A stretch of DNA of 64,000 nt, from the NCBI GenBank assembly GCA_031082225.1, contig JAVHLG010000003.1:1-64000 (forward strand), read 5' to 3'. Below, piece after piece: positions 35,289 to 44,098 of this stretch. The first letter of the stretch is position 1. Each line of letters opens with the position of its first letter. Made by a program: the position numbers and the translations under genes. The notes below the pieces were generated by a model that had not been told where the DNA came from, searched no databases, and saw only the letters and a list, made by a program, of their open reading frames with translations. Source of the DNA: Desulfovibrionaceae bacterium. GTDB taxonomy: Bacteria > Desulfobacterota > Desulfovibrionia > Desulfovibrionales > Desulfovibrionaceae.

Positions 35289-35885
35289 CTATCCGCCGTT
35301 GCCGTTTCTGCCGTCCGAGGGAAACGCGCCGAACCACTTGTAGATGTAGAGACTGCCGGAGACCACGCTAAGGACGGCCACAAGCCCGACCAGGACGTTG
35401 CGGGAGATGACGAGCACCGGTTCCCCGCCGTTGCCGAAATAGGCCCGGCCGCCAAGCACGACCAGGATCAACAGCATCTGCACCAGGGTGTTGATCTTGC
35501 TGATCAGGATCGGATGGATGCGCTCCCTCACGTCGACACCGGAGAACGACAGCACCGCCAGCCCGCCCACGATGATCACGTCCCGGCTGACCACCACCAC
35601 GGCCAGCCAGCCAGGGATCCACCCCTTGATGGCCAGACAGATAAAGGACGTGACGAGCAGGATCTTGTCCGCCAGGGGATCGAGCATGGCTCCCAGCCGG
35701 GAGCGTTGATGCAAAACGCGGGCGATGGTCCCGTCCAGGGCGTCGGTGAGGCCGGCCGCGCCAAAGGTCAGAAGCGCCGAATACAGCCGCTCCTGCATGA
35801 AAAGCACCACGAACACAGGCGTCAGCAGCACCCTGAAGATGGTCAGCAGATTGGGGATGGTCCAGTTTTTCTCGCCTATGGCCAT
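35289..35885 (-). CDS. CDP-alcohol phosphatidyltransferase
   Basis: A 198-residue membrane protein with about five helices. The family site DALDGTIARVLHQRSRLGAMLDPLAD (D-x2-DG-x2-AR-x8-G-x3-D-x3-D) is intact near residues 47-72. It makes a phospholipid from CDP-diacylglycerol and an alcohol, most often phosphatidylglycerol phosphate. A second family member, more like classic PgsA, is at 51863-52414, so this one may use another alcohol. The ATG at 35885 has AAAGGG 7 bases upstream. Ends near the convergent tatA terminator. Confidence 0.85.
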   Translation of the reverse strand: MAIGEKNWTIPNLLTIFRVLLTPVFVVLFMQERLYSALLTFGAAGLTDALDGTIARVLHQRSRLGAMLDPLADKILLVTSFICLAIKGWIPGWLAVVVVSRDVIIVGGLAVLSFSGVDVRERIHPILISKINTLVQMLLILVVLGGRAYFGNGGEPVLVISRNVLVGLVAVLSVVSGSLYIYKWFGAFPSDGRNGNGG

Positions 35886-35996
35886 GCGCACGCCCTTTCG
35901 TACATTTGCTGCAATGTAGCCTCATGGGAAAATACAGGCAAGGGCTTGACTTCTTTTCGCACTTCACCCTTGCGGGACGTGGCGGGCCAGAGTTCG

Positions 35997-37223
35997 TCAG
36001 AGGCTGGGGGAGACGTCCGGGGGGCCGCCTCCGGCGTCGCGAACGATCTCCAAAATCCCCCGGGCCAGGGATTCCGCCAGGTCGCGGCGGCGCTGGGCAT
36101 CGGCCAAAACGGCCTCGTCCCCGGTGTTGGACAAAAACCCCGTGGCCGCAAACACCGCCGGGGCGTCCACAGCGGACAAAAGCGACAACCCGGCGGTTCC
36201 CACGCCGCCCTGGCCGGAAAATGGACCCACCCCGTGACTTTTTCCCAGGATGGCGGCATATCGGGCGCTTTGCCCGGCGAACCGTCCGAGCATCCCCCCC
36301 CGCAACATCCCGGCCTCCACCCCGTGCCGCCCGGCCCGGGAAAATCCCGGCATGGCCCCGGCCAACCGGTTCTCGAACCCGGCCACGGCCCGGGCCACGG
36401 CATCTTGCCCACCCCCCGTCTCCAGGGAGAAAAGATACATCCCGGATACGGAGGCATCGTCCACAAACGGGGCATGCAGGGAGAAAAACAGGTCCGCCCC
36501 GTACAGGTCGGCGCAGGCCCCCCGGGCCGCCAGGGACAGGGGAACGTCCGACAGCCTGGTCAGAAAGACCGCCACGCCCGGGCCCGAGCCCTGAATCTTC
36601 CGGGCCGTCTGCAGCGCCAGATCCAGGGCCACGTCCTTTTCCCGAAGCCCGGAGGCCCCGACGCCTCCGACATCCGGGCCGCCATGCCCGGCGTCGATCA
36701 CCAGCCGGAACGGCCCCTTCCCCGGAGGCAGCCTGCCCTGCCCGGCCGCAAACGCCTCCCGCTCGGCCAGGGCGGCCTTTTCCTGGCGTGAGGCCCCGTG
36801 CCGCCCGCCCTTGTCCCGGCTGGCGGTCTCCCCGGGCAGGGGACGCTGGGCCAGGATGTCCGCCAGCATGCGGGTGTGGGTGTCGGCGGGATTGATGCGC
36901 AGGGCCGCGCGGAAGGCCGCCAGGGCCTGGGCGGGATGGTCGGCCTGGGCCCAGGCCCGGCCAAGAAGGATGAAGGCCCGCTCGTTGCGGGGGTCGTCGA
37001 CCGTGATGCGCCGCAGCATGGACACGGCCTCTTCGAACTTTCCGGCATCGATCAGGTGCTGGGCGGTGGCCAGGGGATCGGCGGCAGCCAGGGCCAGGGA
37101 CAGGGGCGAGATGGCGGATACGGCGGCGATCCCCGCCAGACGGACCAGAAACCGCCTGCGGTTCATGCCGGACCGTGCGACAGGCGTCGCTTTTCCCGGA
37201 TGGGATTTTGGGATATCGGACAT
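35997..37223 (-). CDS. Tat-exported N-acetylmuramoyl-L-alanine amidase with TPR segment
   Basis: A 408-residue protein. A twin-arginine signal (NRRRFLVRLAG near residues 20-30, then a hydrophobic stretch) precedes a short TPR-like part (AERAFILLGRAWAQADHPAQALAAF region) and an amidase_3 domain: LVIDAGHGGPDVGG (zinc His) near residue 165, EKDVALDLAL (zinc Glu), SLHAPF (zinc His). It trims peptides from peptidoglycan in the periplasm. Start uncertain: 37223 is used because a long n-region is common in Tat signals; 37253 and 37166 are other options. Confidence 0.82.
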   Translation of the reverse strand: MSDIPKSHPGKATPVARSGMNRRRFLVRLAGIAAVSAISPLSLALAAADPLATAQHLIDAGKFEEAVSMLRRITVDDPRNERAFILLGRAWAQADHPAQALAAFRAALRINPADTHTRMLADILAQRPLPGETASRDKGGRHGASRQEKAALAEREAFAAGQGRLPPGKGPFRLVIDAGHGGPDVGGVGASGLREKDVALDLALQTARKIQGSGPGVAVFLTRLSDVPLSLAARGACADLYGADLFFSLHAPFVDDASVSGMYLFSLETGGGQDAVARAVAGFENRLAGAMPGFSRAGRHGVEAGMLRGGMLGRFAGQSARYAAILGKSHGVGPFSGQGGVGTAGLSLLSAVDAPAVFAATGFLSNTGDEAVLADAQRRRDLAESLARGILEIVRDAGGGPPDVSPSL

Positions 37224-37251
37224 GGGCGTGCTGTTTTTTATGGAGGCGGTC

Positions 37252-37743
37252 ATGGATGTCTATCTTATGCGGTCAGGGGCCGGCTTGCCAAGCGACGTGG
37301 ACCAGGCCCGGCCGCTCTCGCCCGTGGCCCGGGGGCAGGTCCAGACCGCGGCCAGGGTCTTTGTCCGTCTGGGCGTGACGCTTGACGCCGTTGTCTGCGC
37401 CCGCACCCTGCGCGCCGCCCAGACAGCCGAAATCATGGCCCAGGCCTTGAGTTTTCCGGGCAAATCCATCCTGGCCGACGCGTCCTTTGCGGGCAGGGGA
37501 CAGGTGGACGCAGCCATGGACTTTCTGGCCGGTCTGGCCCCGGCCCGTTCGATGTTGTGCTGCGGCCATGCGCCGCTCCTCGAACACCTGGCCTCCACCC
37601 TGGTCTGCGGCGGCCCGGCGGCCCGCATCCATTTCGAACCCGGCGGGATCGGCCACTTCGAGGCGCCCGAACTGCCCACCCGGGCAGCAGTCCTGCACTG
37701 GCTCCTGGGACCGGCCCAACTGCGGCTTTTGGCCGCACCCTGA
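37252..37743 (+). CDS. SixA-like histidine-phosphatase-fold protein without the catalytic His
   Basis: A 163-residue protein of the SixA branch of the histidine phosphatase superfamily, whose members remove phosphate from phosphohistidine (SixA acts on HPt/phosphocarrier proteins). The second catalytic His is in CCGHAPLL (His106) and Arg51/Arg54 (ARTLRAAQTAE) are in place. The nucleophile motif RHG reads RSG (Ser8, codon TCA at 37273-37275), so the usual phosphohistidine intermediate cannot form. It could be a pseudo-enzyme or use another residue. The ATG at 37252 follows GGAGG; it is divergent from the amidase. Confidence 0.8.
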   Translation: MDVYLMRSGAGLPSDVDQARPLSPVARGQVQTAARVFVRLGVTLDAVVCARTLRAAQTAEIMAQALSFPGKSILADASFAGRGQVDAAMDFLAGLAPARSMLCCGHAPLLEHLASTLVCGGPAARIHFEPGGIGHFEAPELPTRAAVLHWLLGPAQLRLLAAP

Positions 37744-37745
37744 AC

Positions 37746-38666
37746 TCACCCCCCGCCCAGGCGGGTTTGCACCAGCCGCGTCATGCCCTGGTGGTCGTCC
37801 GGGGCGAACCAGGACACGCCGGGTTCCTTGCGAAACCAGGTCATCTGGCGTTTGGCGTAGGCCCGGGTGTTTTTGAGCCACAGGGCCATGGCCGCGTCAA
37901 GATCCAGTTCCCCGGACAGGTGGCGTAAAATCTCGGCGCAGCCGATGCCGCTGAGGCCCCACGCCCCGGGCGCATGCCTCGCAGCCGCCCGGGCCACCTC
38001 GGCCACGGCCCCCTGTTCGACCATAGCCGCAATGCGCCGGGCAAGGCGTCCGGCATAGCCGGGTTCCGGGAGCGCACATCCGATCTTCACGGCGTCGTAT
38101 TCCGGCTGTGCGGCCGTCTCCTGGCTATGCCAGTCCGTAAGCGTGCGGCCCGTGGCGGCATACACCTCAAGGGCCCGGGTGACGCGCTGCCGGTCGGCCG
38201 GGGCGATGCGGGCGGCGCTGGCCGGATCCACGGCCAGAAGCCGGGCATGGAGCGTATGCGGACCCGCCCGGTCGCACTCCGCCTGGATGTCGGCCCGCAG
38301 GGCGGCCGGGATGTCCGGGATGGGGGCCAGCCCGGAGAGGATGGCCCGCAGATACAGCCCCGTGCCGCCGACCAGGATGGGCAGGCGGCCCCGTTCCCGC
38401 ACCCGCCCTGCCACGGCATGGACCAGCCGGGCATAGCTCCCCGCGCCGCGCCGCGAACATGCAGGCAAAAATCCGTACAGGTGGTGCGGGCAGCAGGCCC
38501 GCTCCTCCCGGGCGGGTTGGGCGGTGACGATGGGCAACTCCCGGTAGATCTGGCGGGAGTCGAAATTGATCACCTCGCCGTCAAAGGCCTGGGCCAGCCG
38601 GATGGCCGCCTCGGTCTTGCCCGTGCCGGTGGCCCCCAGCAGACAGACGAGGGGAATGGGGGTCAT
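37746..38666 (-). CDS. miaA: tRNA dimethylallyltransferase
   Basis: A 306-residue enzyme that adds the isopentenyl group to A37 of tRNAs that read codons beginning with U. P-loop GATGTGKT at residues 11-18, then DSRQIYREL, and the RAYAKRQMTWFRKEP segment near the C-terminus. Length normal. Runs 10 bases after coaD. The 3' end comes two bases from the convergent SixA-like gene. Confidence 0.95.
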   Translation of the reverse strand: MTPIPLVCLLGATGTGKTEAAIRLAQAFDGEVINFDSRQIYRELPIVTAQPAREERACCPHHLYGFLPACSRRGAGSYARLVHAVAGRVRERGRLPILVGGTGLYLRAILSGLAPIPDIPAALRADIQAECDRAGPHTLHARLLAVDPASAARIAPADRQRVTRALEVYAATGRTLTDWHSQETAAQPEYDAVKIGCALPEPGYAGRLARRIAAMVEQGAVAEVARAAARHAPGAWGLSGIGCAEILRHLSGELDLDAAMALWLKNTRAYAKRQMTWFRKEPGVSWFAPDDHQGMTRLVQTRLGGG

Positions 38667-38676
38667 GGCCGCGATC

Positions 38677-39210
38677 CTAGACCCCTTCCCCGTCGGCACG
38701 GGGACCGTGGGGCACGGGCACGCCATAGCGGCCGCACAGCCGCTCCAGGACCAGGGGCGGCACCAATCCCCGGATGTCGCCGCCGAGCCGGGCGGCCTCC
38801 TTGATGATGGTGGAGGAGATGTACAGCCAGCGGTAGTCGGTCATGATGAACACGGTCTCAATGTGCCGCTTGAGGCGGCGGTTCATGAGCGCCAACTGGA
38901 ATTCGTATTCGAAATCGGACACGGCCCGCAGCCCGCGCACGATGACGTCCGCGCGCCGTCTCTCCACATAGTCCACGAGCAGGCCGTCGAATCCCTCGAC
39001 CATGACCTGGGGTTCGTCGGCAAAGACCGTTTCGGCGATGGCCACCCGCTCCTCCCTGGTAAACAGGGGGGTTTTTCCGGAGTCCGCCGCCACGGCCACG
39101 ATGATGGTGCCGAAGATCTTCAGGGCCCGGCGCACCAGCGAGACGTGGCCGTTGGTCAGGGGATCGAAGGTTCCGGGGTAGATTGCCACGCATCCGTTGG
39201 GATTCGCCAT
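38677..39210 (-). CDS. coaD: Phosphopantetheine adenylyltransferase
   Basis: A 177-residue enzyme of CoA synthesis, making dephospho-CoA from phosphopantetheine and ATP. The nucleotidyltransferase motif YPGTFDPLTNGH is at residues 11-22, and ISSTIIKE near residue 130. The ATG at 39210 has AAGGA 7 bases upstream. Its first 55 bases lie inside the 3' end of rsmD in another frame. Confidence 0.96.
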   Translation of the reverse strand: MANPNGCVAIYPGTFDPLTNGHVSLVRRALKIFGTIIVAVAADSGKTPLFTREERVAIAETVFADEPQVMVEGFDGLLVDYVERRRADVIVRGLRAVSDFEYEFQLALMNRRLKRHIETVFIMTDYRWLYISSTIIKEAARLGGDIRGLVPPLVLERLCGRYGVPVPHGPRADGEGV

Positions 39211-39761
39211 ATCATGATCCTTGTTTGGCCGAAAAGACGGTCGGTTGCACAGGAAAGTCCGGGCAGGCAGGCAAGTCCGGAGACGTCCAGCCCGGCCTCG
39301 ATCTCGGCCACCGCCAGCCCCTGGGTGGTCAGATAGCCGTTGCCCGTCATCCGGGCAAGGGCCGGGGGCAGCAGGTCCAGACCGTAGGGCGGGTCGGCGA
39401 ACACCACCTGGTACGGCGTCCGGGGCGTTTTGGCCAGAAAGGCCAACACGTCGGCCACGACCACGCGGCATCGGTCGCGCCCGATCCCCAGGGCCGCCGC
39501 ATTGTCCCGCAACAGCGCCGCCAGCCGGGGATTTTTCTCCACGAACACCGCCTCGGCGGCGCCCCGGCTGAGGGCCTCGAAACCCACGCTGCCGCTTCCG
39601 GCGAAAAGGTCCAGCACCCGGCAGGACGGCCAGTCCACCCCCATTGAGGCAAGAATGGAAAAAAGCGATTCGCGCACCCGCCCCGTGGCCGGGCGACAGC
39701 CCTTGGCCTCGGCGGTTTTGAGCAGCCGTCCCTTGTATGCGCCCCCGGTGAGCCGCAGCAT
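39156..39761 (-). CDS. rsmD: 16S rRNA (guanine966-N2)-methyltransferase
   Basis: A 201-residue methylase. Motif I is VLDLFAGSGSVGFEALSRGA near residues 50-69 and the catalytic motif is FADPPYGL. It methylates G966 of 16S rRNA. The usual end of the family is near FGQTRIMIW; here the frame continues 16 residues, overlapping coaD by 55 bases. The start is the ATG at 39761, just after a GAGGGGAGG run, and overlaps the acyltransferase stop by one base. Confidence 0.94.
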   Translation of the reverse strand: MLRLTGGAYKGRLLKTAEAKGCRPATGRVRESLFSILASMGVDWPSCRVLDLFAGSGSVGFEALSRGAAEAVFVEKNPRLAALLRDNAAALGIGRDRCRVVVADVLAFLAKTPRTPYQVVFADPPYGLDLLPPALARMTGNGYLTTQGLAVAEIEAGLDVSGLACLPGLSCATDRLFGQTRIMIWRIPTDAWQSTPEPSIP

Positions 39762-40867
39762 CACGCCCCCCTCCCCTCACTCCCAGCCGCCCCGCAAGTC
39801 CGCGCCGGATATCGGAATCCCGTCAGGAATCCATACACCGCCGGGGCATGGCTGACCAGAAGGACTCCCGTCCAAAGCACCAGGGCCACGGTCACCGCGG
39901 CCGTGGACAGATACAGGAAGAGTCCGCCGAACGTTCCGGCAGGCACGAACACGAATCTGGAAAGATAGATGATGAGGGACAGGGTCGGTTCATGCAGCAG
40001 GTAGAGAAAAACGGCATATCCGGACAGGGCGGCCAAGACGCGGCTGTCCCGGAGGGCAGGAATGGCGGACAGCCGCCAGAAAAAGGGAACGCCCAGAAGC
40101 GCTCCGACGTTTTTGACGACATATGCCGCATAGTCCGGGGCGCCCTCCACATCCATATATGTTCCGCAGACAAGCAGCAGGACATAGGCCACGCCTATGG
40201 CCGCCGACGCGCCCTGCGCCATGTCCAACCGGGACCGGGTCGCGGCCAGGACGTATCCGGCGAAAAAGAAAAACACGCCCCGGGTCTCGAGTCCGCCGAG
40301 ATACGCCCCGAAAGGCAGGTTCCACACCAGGAAAACGGCCGCAAGACCGGCCAGGGGGACGCGCCCCGCCAGGAACCGGAACAGGGGGCTCAAGGCGAAT
40401 AAAAACAGCAGATCACGGAGAAACCACAGGGGGGAGATGATGGGCAGGCCGCCGATGCCCGTGATCAGACTGAAAATTCCCCGCTCCTCCAGGGTATGAA
40501 TATCGCCGATGTACGGAAACTTCCGAAACGCCAGGATGATGAGCACGGCCAGGGTGTTGAAGAACAGATAGGGCAGCCCTATGGTGCTCAGCTTCCTGCC
40601 CAGCATGCGCAGATATTCCCTCAAACCCGGGGATGGGGAGGACGTGGCGAACAGGAAGCCGGAAATGACGAACAACATCGGTACGCACACCTGGAGGAGA
40701 TTCCACCCGAGAAAGGTGTTCACCACGCGCAGGGCCAGCCCGGGATCGGGCATGTAGGCATGAATGGCGCGTTCGGCATGGATCAGGACGACCCCGACCA
40801 CCAGCAGGAATTTGAGGAGGTCAAGACGCCGCGAGATCTCTGGATCGATGCGGGAGCTGGTATCCAT
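39761..40867 (-). CDS. Acyltransferase 3 family membrane protein
   Basis: A 368-residue membrane protein with about ten helices, of the OafA/YrhL acyltransferase 3 family. The family opening is RRLDLLKFLLVVGVVLIHAERA (with the conserved His near residue 30) and a later SPLWFLRDLLFLFALSPL segment. It moves acyl groups onto sugars or other envelope molecules; acceptor unknown. Coupled to rsmD by TGATG. Its neighbours are housekeeping genes, so a link to a surface-polysaccharide locus is not evident. Confidence 0.88.
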   Translation of the reverse strand: MDTSSRIDPEISRRLDLLKFLLVVGVVLIHAERAIHAYMPDPGLALRVVNTFLGWNLLQVCVPMLFVISGFLFATSSPSPGLREYLRMLGRKLSTIGLPYLFFNTLAVLIILAFRKFPYIGDIHTLEERGIFSLITGIGGLPIISPLWFLRDLLFLFALSPLFRFLAGRVPLAGLAAVFLVWNLPFGAYLGGLETRGVFFFFAGYVLAATRSRLDMAQGASAAIGVAYVLLLVCGTYMDVEGAPDYAAYVVKNVGALLGVPFFWRLSAIPALRDSRVLAALSGYAVFLYLLHEPTLSLIIYLSRFVFVPAGTFGGLFLYLSTAAVTVALVLWTGVLLVSHAPAVYGFLTGFRYPARTCGAAGSEGRGA

Positions 40868-40972
40868 GCGGACCTGGCCCGGCGTTCACTCAGCCTCATG
40901 AGGTTCAGAAAAAAACAGTGCTGCAGCCATGCCTCGCTGCATTTCCCGTTCATTGGCCGCACCGGGGCGGCC

Positions 40973-43024
40973 TTAATCAAGGACGTCGAACTTGGAGAAT
41001 TTCATGACCATGCCCGCCCGCCCCTGGGTGGCCGAACGCAATTTGGTGGAGAATCCGAAGAGCCGCCGCAGGGGGGCCAGGGCCTGGACGATCTTCATGC
41101 CCGCCCGGTCGAACATGTTCTCGATCTTGGCCCCGCATGAGCCCAAAAGTCCGGCCACATCGCCCACAAACTGGTCGGAGACGGATATCTCCAGAACCAT
41201 GATGGGCTCAAGGAGCCTCGGTCCGGCGGCGGCCAAGGCGTTTTTCAGGGCCTGGGCGGCGGCCATGCGATAGCCCACGGCCGAAGACCTGCCCTCCATG
41301 GTCTTGACTCCCGACACCCGCACCCGGACATCCTGGACCGGATAGCCGCGCACCACCCCGGCCTGCAACCCGTCCTCCAGGCCCTCGACCACGGCATCCA
41401 TCCAGGCCGCAGGATATCCTGCCCTGTCGATCTCGAAGCCCACGTCACGCCCGGACTCCCGTGGCAGGGGCGACACCCGCACGGACACCTGGCCGTAGTG
41501 CTCCTTCTCGGCCAGCTCCCGCAAAAACTCCGCCTCCCCCAAGCCCTCGCCCGCCACCGTCTCCTGATAGACCACCTGGGGATTGCCCGAGCGCGGCGAC
41601 AAGCCGTATTCCCGGCGCACCCGTTCCAGCACCACCTCCAGGTGCAGCTCGCCCATGCCCGAAAGAATGATCTGATCCGTCTCCTGGTCGTGCTCCAGGG
41701 CCAGGGTGGGGTCTTCCTGCAACAGCCTTCCCAGAACCTCCTTGAGCCGGTCGGACTCCTCCACGTTGCGCGGCTCCAGGGCCAGGGAGATGACCGGTTT
41801 GTATCCGGCGATGCTTTCGAGCAGGATGGGATCGGCGGCATGGCACAGGGTGTCGCCGGTCTTGGCGAAACGCATGCCCGCCGCCAGAACGATGTCCCCG
41901 GCCACGGCCGTGTCGATCTTTTCCCGATGGCTGGCGTGCATGGAAAATAGCCGGGCCGCACGTTCGTTCTCCCCCCGGGTGGCGTTTCGCACCTCCTCCC
42001 CGGCCGTGAGGCGGCCTGAAAACACCCGCACGAACACATGGCGGCGGCCCGTCTCCATGCTCACCTTGAAGACCAGGGCCGCCAGGGGCGCGTCCGGCGA
42101 GGGCGGAAAGGTCTTTTCCAGGCCCGTGTCCGGGTCCGTGCCCACGGCCCCGCCGCGATCCTCGGGGCTTGGCAGAAAGTCGCACACCGCGTCAAGAAGG
42201 GGCTGCACCCCGATATTGCGCAACGCCGATCCGCACAAGACCGGCACCATGCCCCGGACCAGGGTGGCCGTGCGGATGGCCGCGCGCAGGCGGTCCAGGG
42301 ACGGCTCCACGCCGCCCAGGTAGTCCTCCATGACGGACTCGTCGTATTCGCAGGCGGCCTCGACCATGGCCTCCCGCCAGGGTGCGGCCAGGGCCGCCTC
42401 GGCCTCGGAAAGGGGCTGGCGATCATGGCGCTCGCCCTGGGTGGACTGGTCGAAGTGCAGTTTCTCCATGGTCAACAGATCGATGATCCCGGAAAAATCC
42501 TGCCCTTCGCCAAGGGGTATCTGCACGGGGACCACCGGGGCCTTGAGGATGGTGCGCATGGCCGCCACGGCGGCTGAAAAATCCGCGCCCAGGCGGTCCA
42601 TCTTGTTCACGAAGGCCAGTTTGGGCACGCCATACGACTCGGACTGCCGCCACACGGTCTCGGACTGGGGCTCCACCCCGGCCACGGCGCAAAAAACGCC
42701 CACGGCCCCATCCAAGACCCGGAGGGAACGCTCCACCTCGATGGTGAAATCCACATGCCCCGGGGTGTCGATGATGTTGATGCGATGGCCGCGCCAGGGA
42801 CAGGTGGTGCAGGCCGAGGCGATGGTGATGCCGCGTTCCTGCTCTTCAGGCATGAAATCCATGGTGGCCGTGCCGTCGTGCACCTCGCCCATGCGGTGAA
42901 TCTTACCGGAATAATACAGGATGCGCTCGGTAAGGGTGGTCTTCCCGGCGTCGATGTGGGCGATGACGCCGATGTTGCGGATGGCGGACAGACCACTTTT
43001 CCTGCCGCCTTTCTTGGCGCTCAT
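40973..43024 (-). CDS. Elongation factor G paralogue (FusA2 type)
   Basis: A 683-residue GTPase of the EF-G family. GTP loop AHIDAGKTTLTERIL near residues 23-37, switch II DTPGHVDFTIEVERSL, NKMD motif, then domains II-V. The switch I neighbourhood reads MDFMPEEQERGITIASACTTC, the form seen in EF-G paralogues (EF-G2) rather than the main str-operon FusA. No ribosomal-protein genes are nearby. It may act in special translation or ribosome recycling. The ATG at 43024 follows GGGAGGGG and overlaps the upstream stop (ATGA). Confidence 0.9.
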   Translation of the reverse strand: MSAKKGGRKSGLSAIRNIGVIAHIDAGKTTLTERILYYSGKIHRMGEVHDGTATMDFMPEEQERGITIASACTTCPWRGHRINIIDTPGHVDFTIEVERSLRVLDGAVGVFCAVAGVEPQSETVWRQSESYGVPKLAFVNKMDRLGADFSAAVAAMRTILKAPVVPVQIPLGEGQDFSGIIDLLTMEKLHFDQSTQGERHDRQPLSEAEAALAAPWREAMVEAACEYDESVMEDYLGGVEPSLDRLRAAIRTATLVRGMVPVLCGSALRNIGVQPLLDAVCDFLPSPEDRGGAVGTDPDTGLEKTFPPSPDAPLAALVFKVSMETGRRHVFVRVFSGRLTAGEEVRNATRGENERAARLFSMHASHREKIDTAVAGDIVLAAGMRFAKTGDTLCHAADPILLESIAGYKPVISLALEPRNVEESDRLKEVLGRLLQEDPTLALEHDQETDQIILSGMGELHLEVVLERVRREYGLSPRSGNPQVVYQETVAGEGLGEAEFLRELAEKEHYGQVSVRVSPLPRESGRDVGFEIDRAGYPAAWMDAVVEGLEDGLQAGVVRGYPVQDVRVRVSGVKTMEGRSSAVGYRMAAAQALKNALAAAGPRLLEPIMVLEISVSDQFVGDVAGLLGSCGAKIENMFDRAGMKIVQALAPLRRLFGFSTKLRSATQGRAGMVMKFSKFDVLD

Positions 43025-43938
43025 ACGCCCCTCCCGGCGTGTTGCGGCCGCGCCGCGTAGGCGGTGCGGCCATGCACGAAGGCCGCGACCGTCACCTGCG
43101 GGAAGGCCCAAAAACATTCCATGCCCGGACCAAGCACAAGATCCGGCCCGGACGCGGCGCCCAGCGCGGCCTCCATCCTGCCCCGGGGCACGAACACCGC
43201 CTCGTACCCCTTGGCCAGGAAATCCGCGAAATCCCCCTCCCCGGCCGCCATGCCCTCGGGGAGGCTTCCGGCCTTGCCCCATACCGTCACCCGGGAACCC
43301 GCCTGGGCAAAGGCCAGGGCCTCCAGATCAAAGCCCCGGGCCGAGGTCCGCCAGACCCCGATGTCCCCGGACGGGTTCACGGACAGGCCCTGCGGGAACG
43401 GGGACGACCGGTCTGCGCCCGCAAAATCCACAACCAAGCCCCGGGGGTGCGTCTCGCGCAGTTCTGAAAATAGGCGAGCCATGTCTTTGGACGCAAGGGA
43501 AAACGCCGCCTCCACCCCGCACAGTTCCAGGGCGGCCAGCAGCGGTTTCGGCCACGGGCTATCCGCATCCGCCCGCACGACGCCCACCAGGGGCGTCCGG
43601 GCCAGCAGGGCGGGCAGACAGGCGGCCAAAAGGCGAGACGGCGAGGCGAACCCCGCCCCGATGACCACCAGGCCGAAGGGCCGTGGGCACAGGCGGGTCA
43701 TGGCCAGGCCATCCGGATCGAAGCCGAGCGTGACGCTGTGCGCCATGGCCCCGCCTGGATGGTGTGCGGCGAACATCCTGGCCAACGTCTGCTTGATGCG
43801 GGACCGCTCCAGGGCGGACAGGGCGTCGTGGGCGGCGGCAAAGGCCTCGTCCCCCATGGCCTGGCCATGGAGCCACTCCGGCCAATCCGGCAGGCTGCCC
43901 GAGGTGTCGTCGCAGTACGGCGCAAAGGGGTCGCTCAT
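43021..43938 (-). CDS. Unknown protein coupled to the EF-G paralogue
   Basis: A 305-residue soluble protein. A middle segment PFGLVVIGAGFASPSRLLAA then ALLARTPLVGVVRADADSPW and PLLAALELCGVEAAFSLAS has a distant look of the NAD(P)-binding aldehyde- or histidinol-dehydrogenase fold, but no catalytic motif is recognisable. The ATG at 43938 has AAGGA 8 bases upstream. Four-base overlap with the EF-G paralogue suggests joint expression. Function unknown. Confidence 0.65.
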   Translation of the reverse strand: MSDPFAPYCDDTSGSLPDWPEWLHGQAMGDEAFAAAHDALSALERSRIKQTLARMFAAHHPGGAMAHSVTLGFDPDGLAMTRLCPRPFGLVVIGAGFASPSRLLAACLPALLARTPLVGVVRADADSPWPKPLLAALELCGVEAAFSLASKDMARLFSELRETHPRGLVVDFAGADRSSPFPQGLSVNPSGDIGVWRTSARGFDLEALAFAQAGSRVTVWGKAGSLPEGMAAGEGDFADFLAKGYEAVFVPRGRMEAALGAASGPDLVLGPGMECFWAFPQVTVAAFVHGRTAYAARPQHAGRGV

Positions 43939-43961
43939 GGTTGTTGTCCTTGGTGGTGCAT

Positions 43962-43992
43962 ACAAAAAGGCGGCCCCACGGAGGGCCGCCTT
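43962..43992 (-). terminator. Rho-independent terminator of bamD
   Basis: An exact 10-bp stem (AAGGCGGCCC with GGGCCGCCTT, loop of 6) is followed on the minus strand by TTTTTGT. It lies about 107 bases past bamD and just upstream of the unknown gene at 43021-43938, whose ribosome site is close by. Confidence 0.75.
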
Positions 43993-44098
43993 CCAACGCG
44001 ATATGCGGCGCGGTTCTTCGACGAGGCGGTCCGGTCCACGGGAACGCCCCGGTGAAAGACACGGCCCGGGACCGGGAATACGGCCCTTCCTGCGGGTG

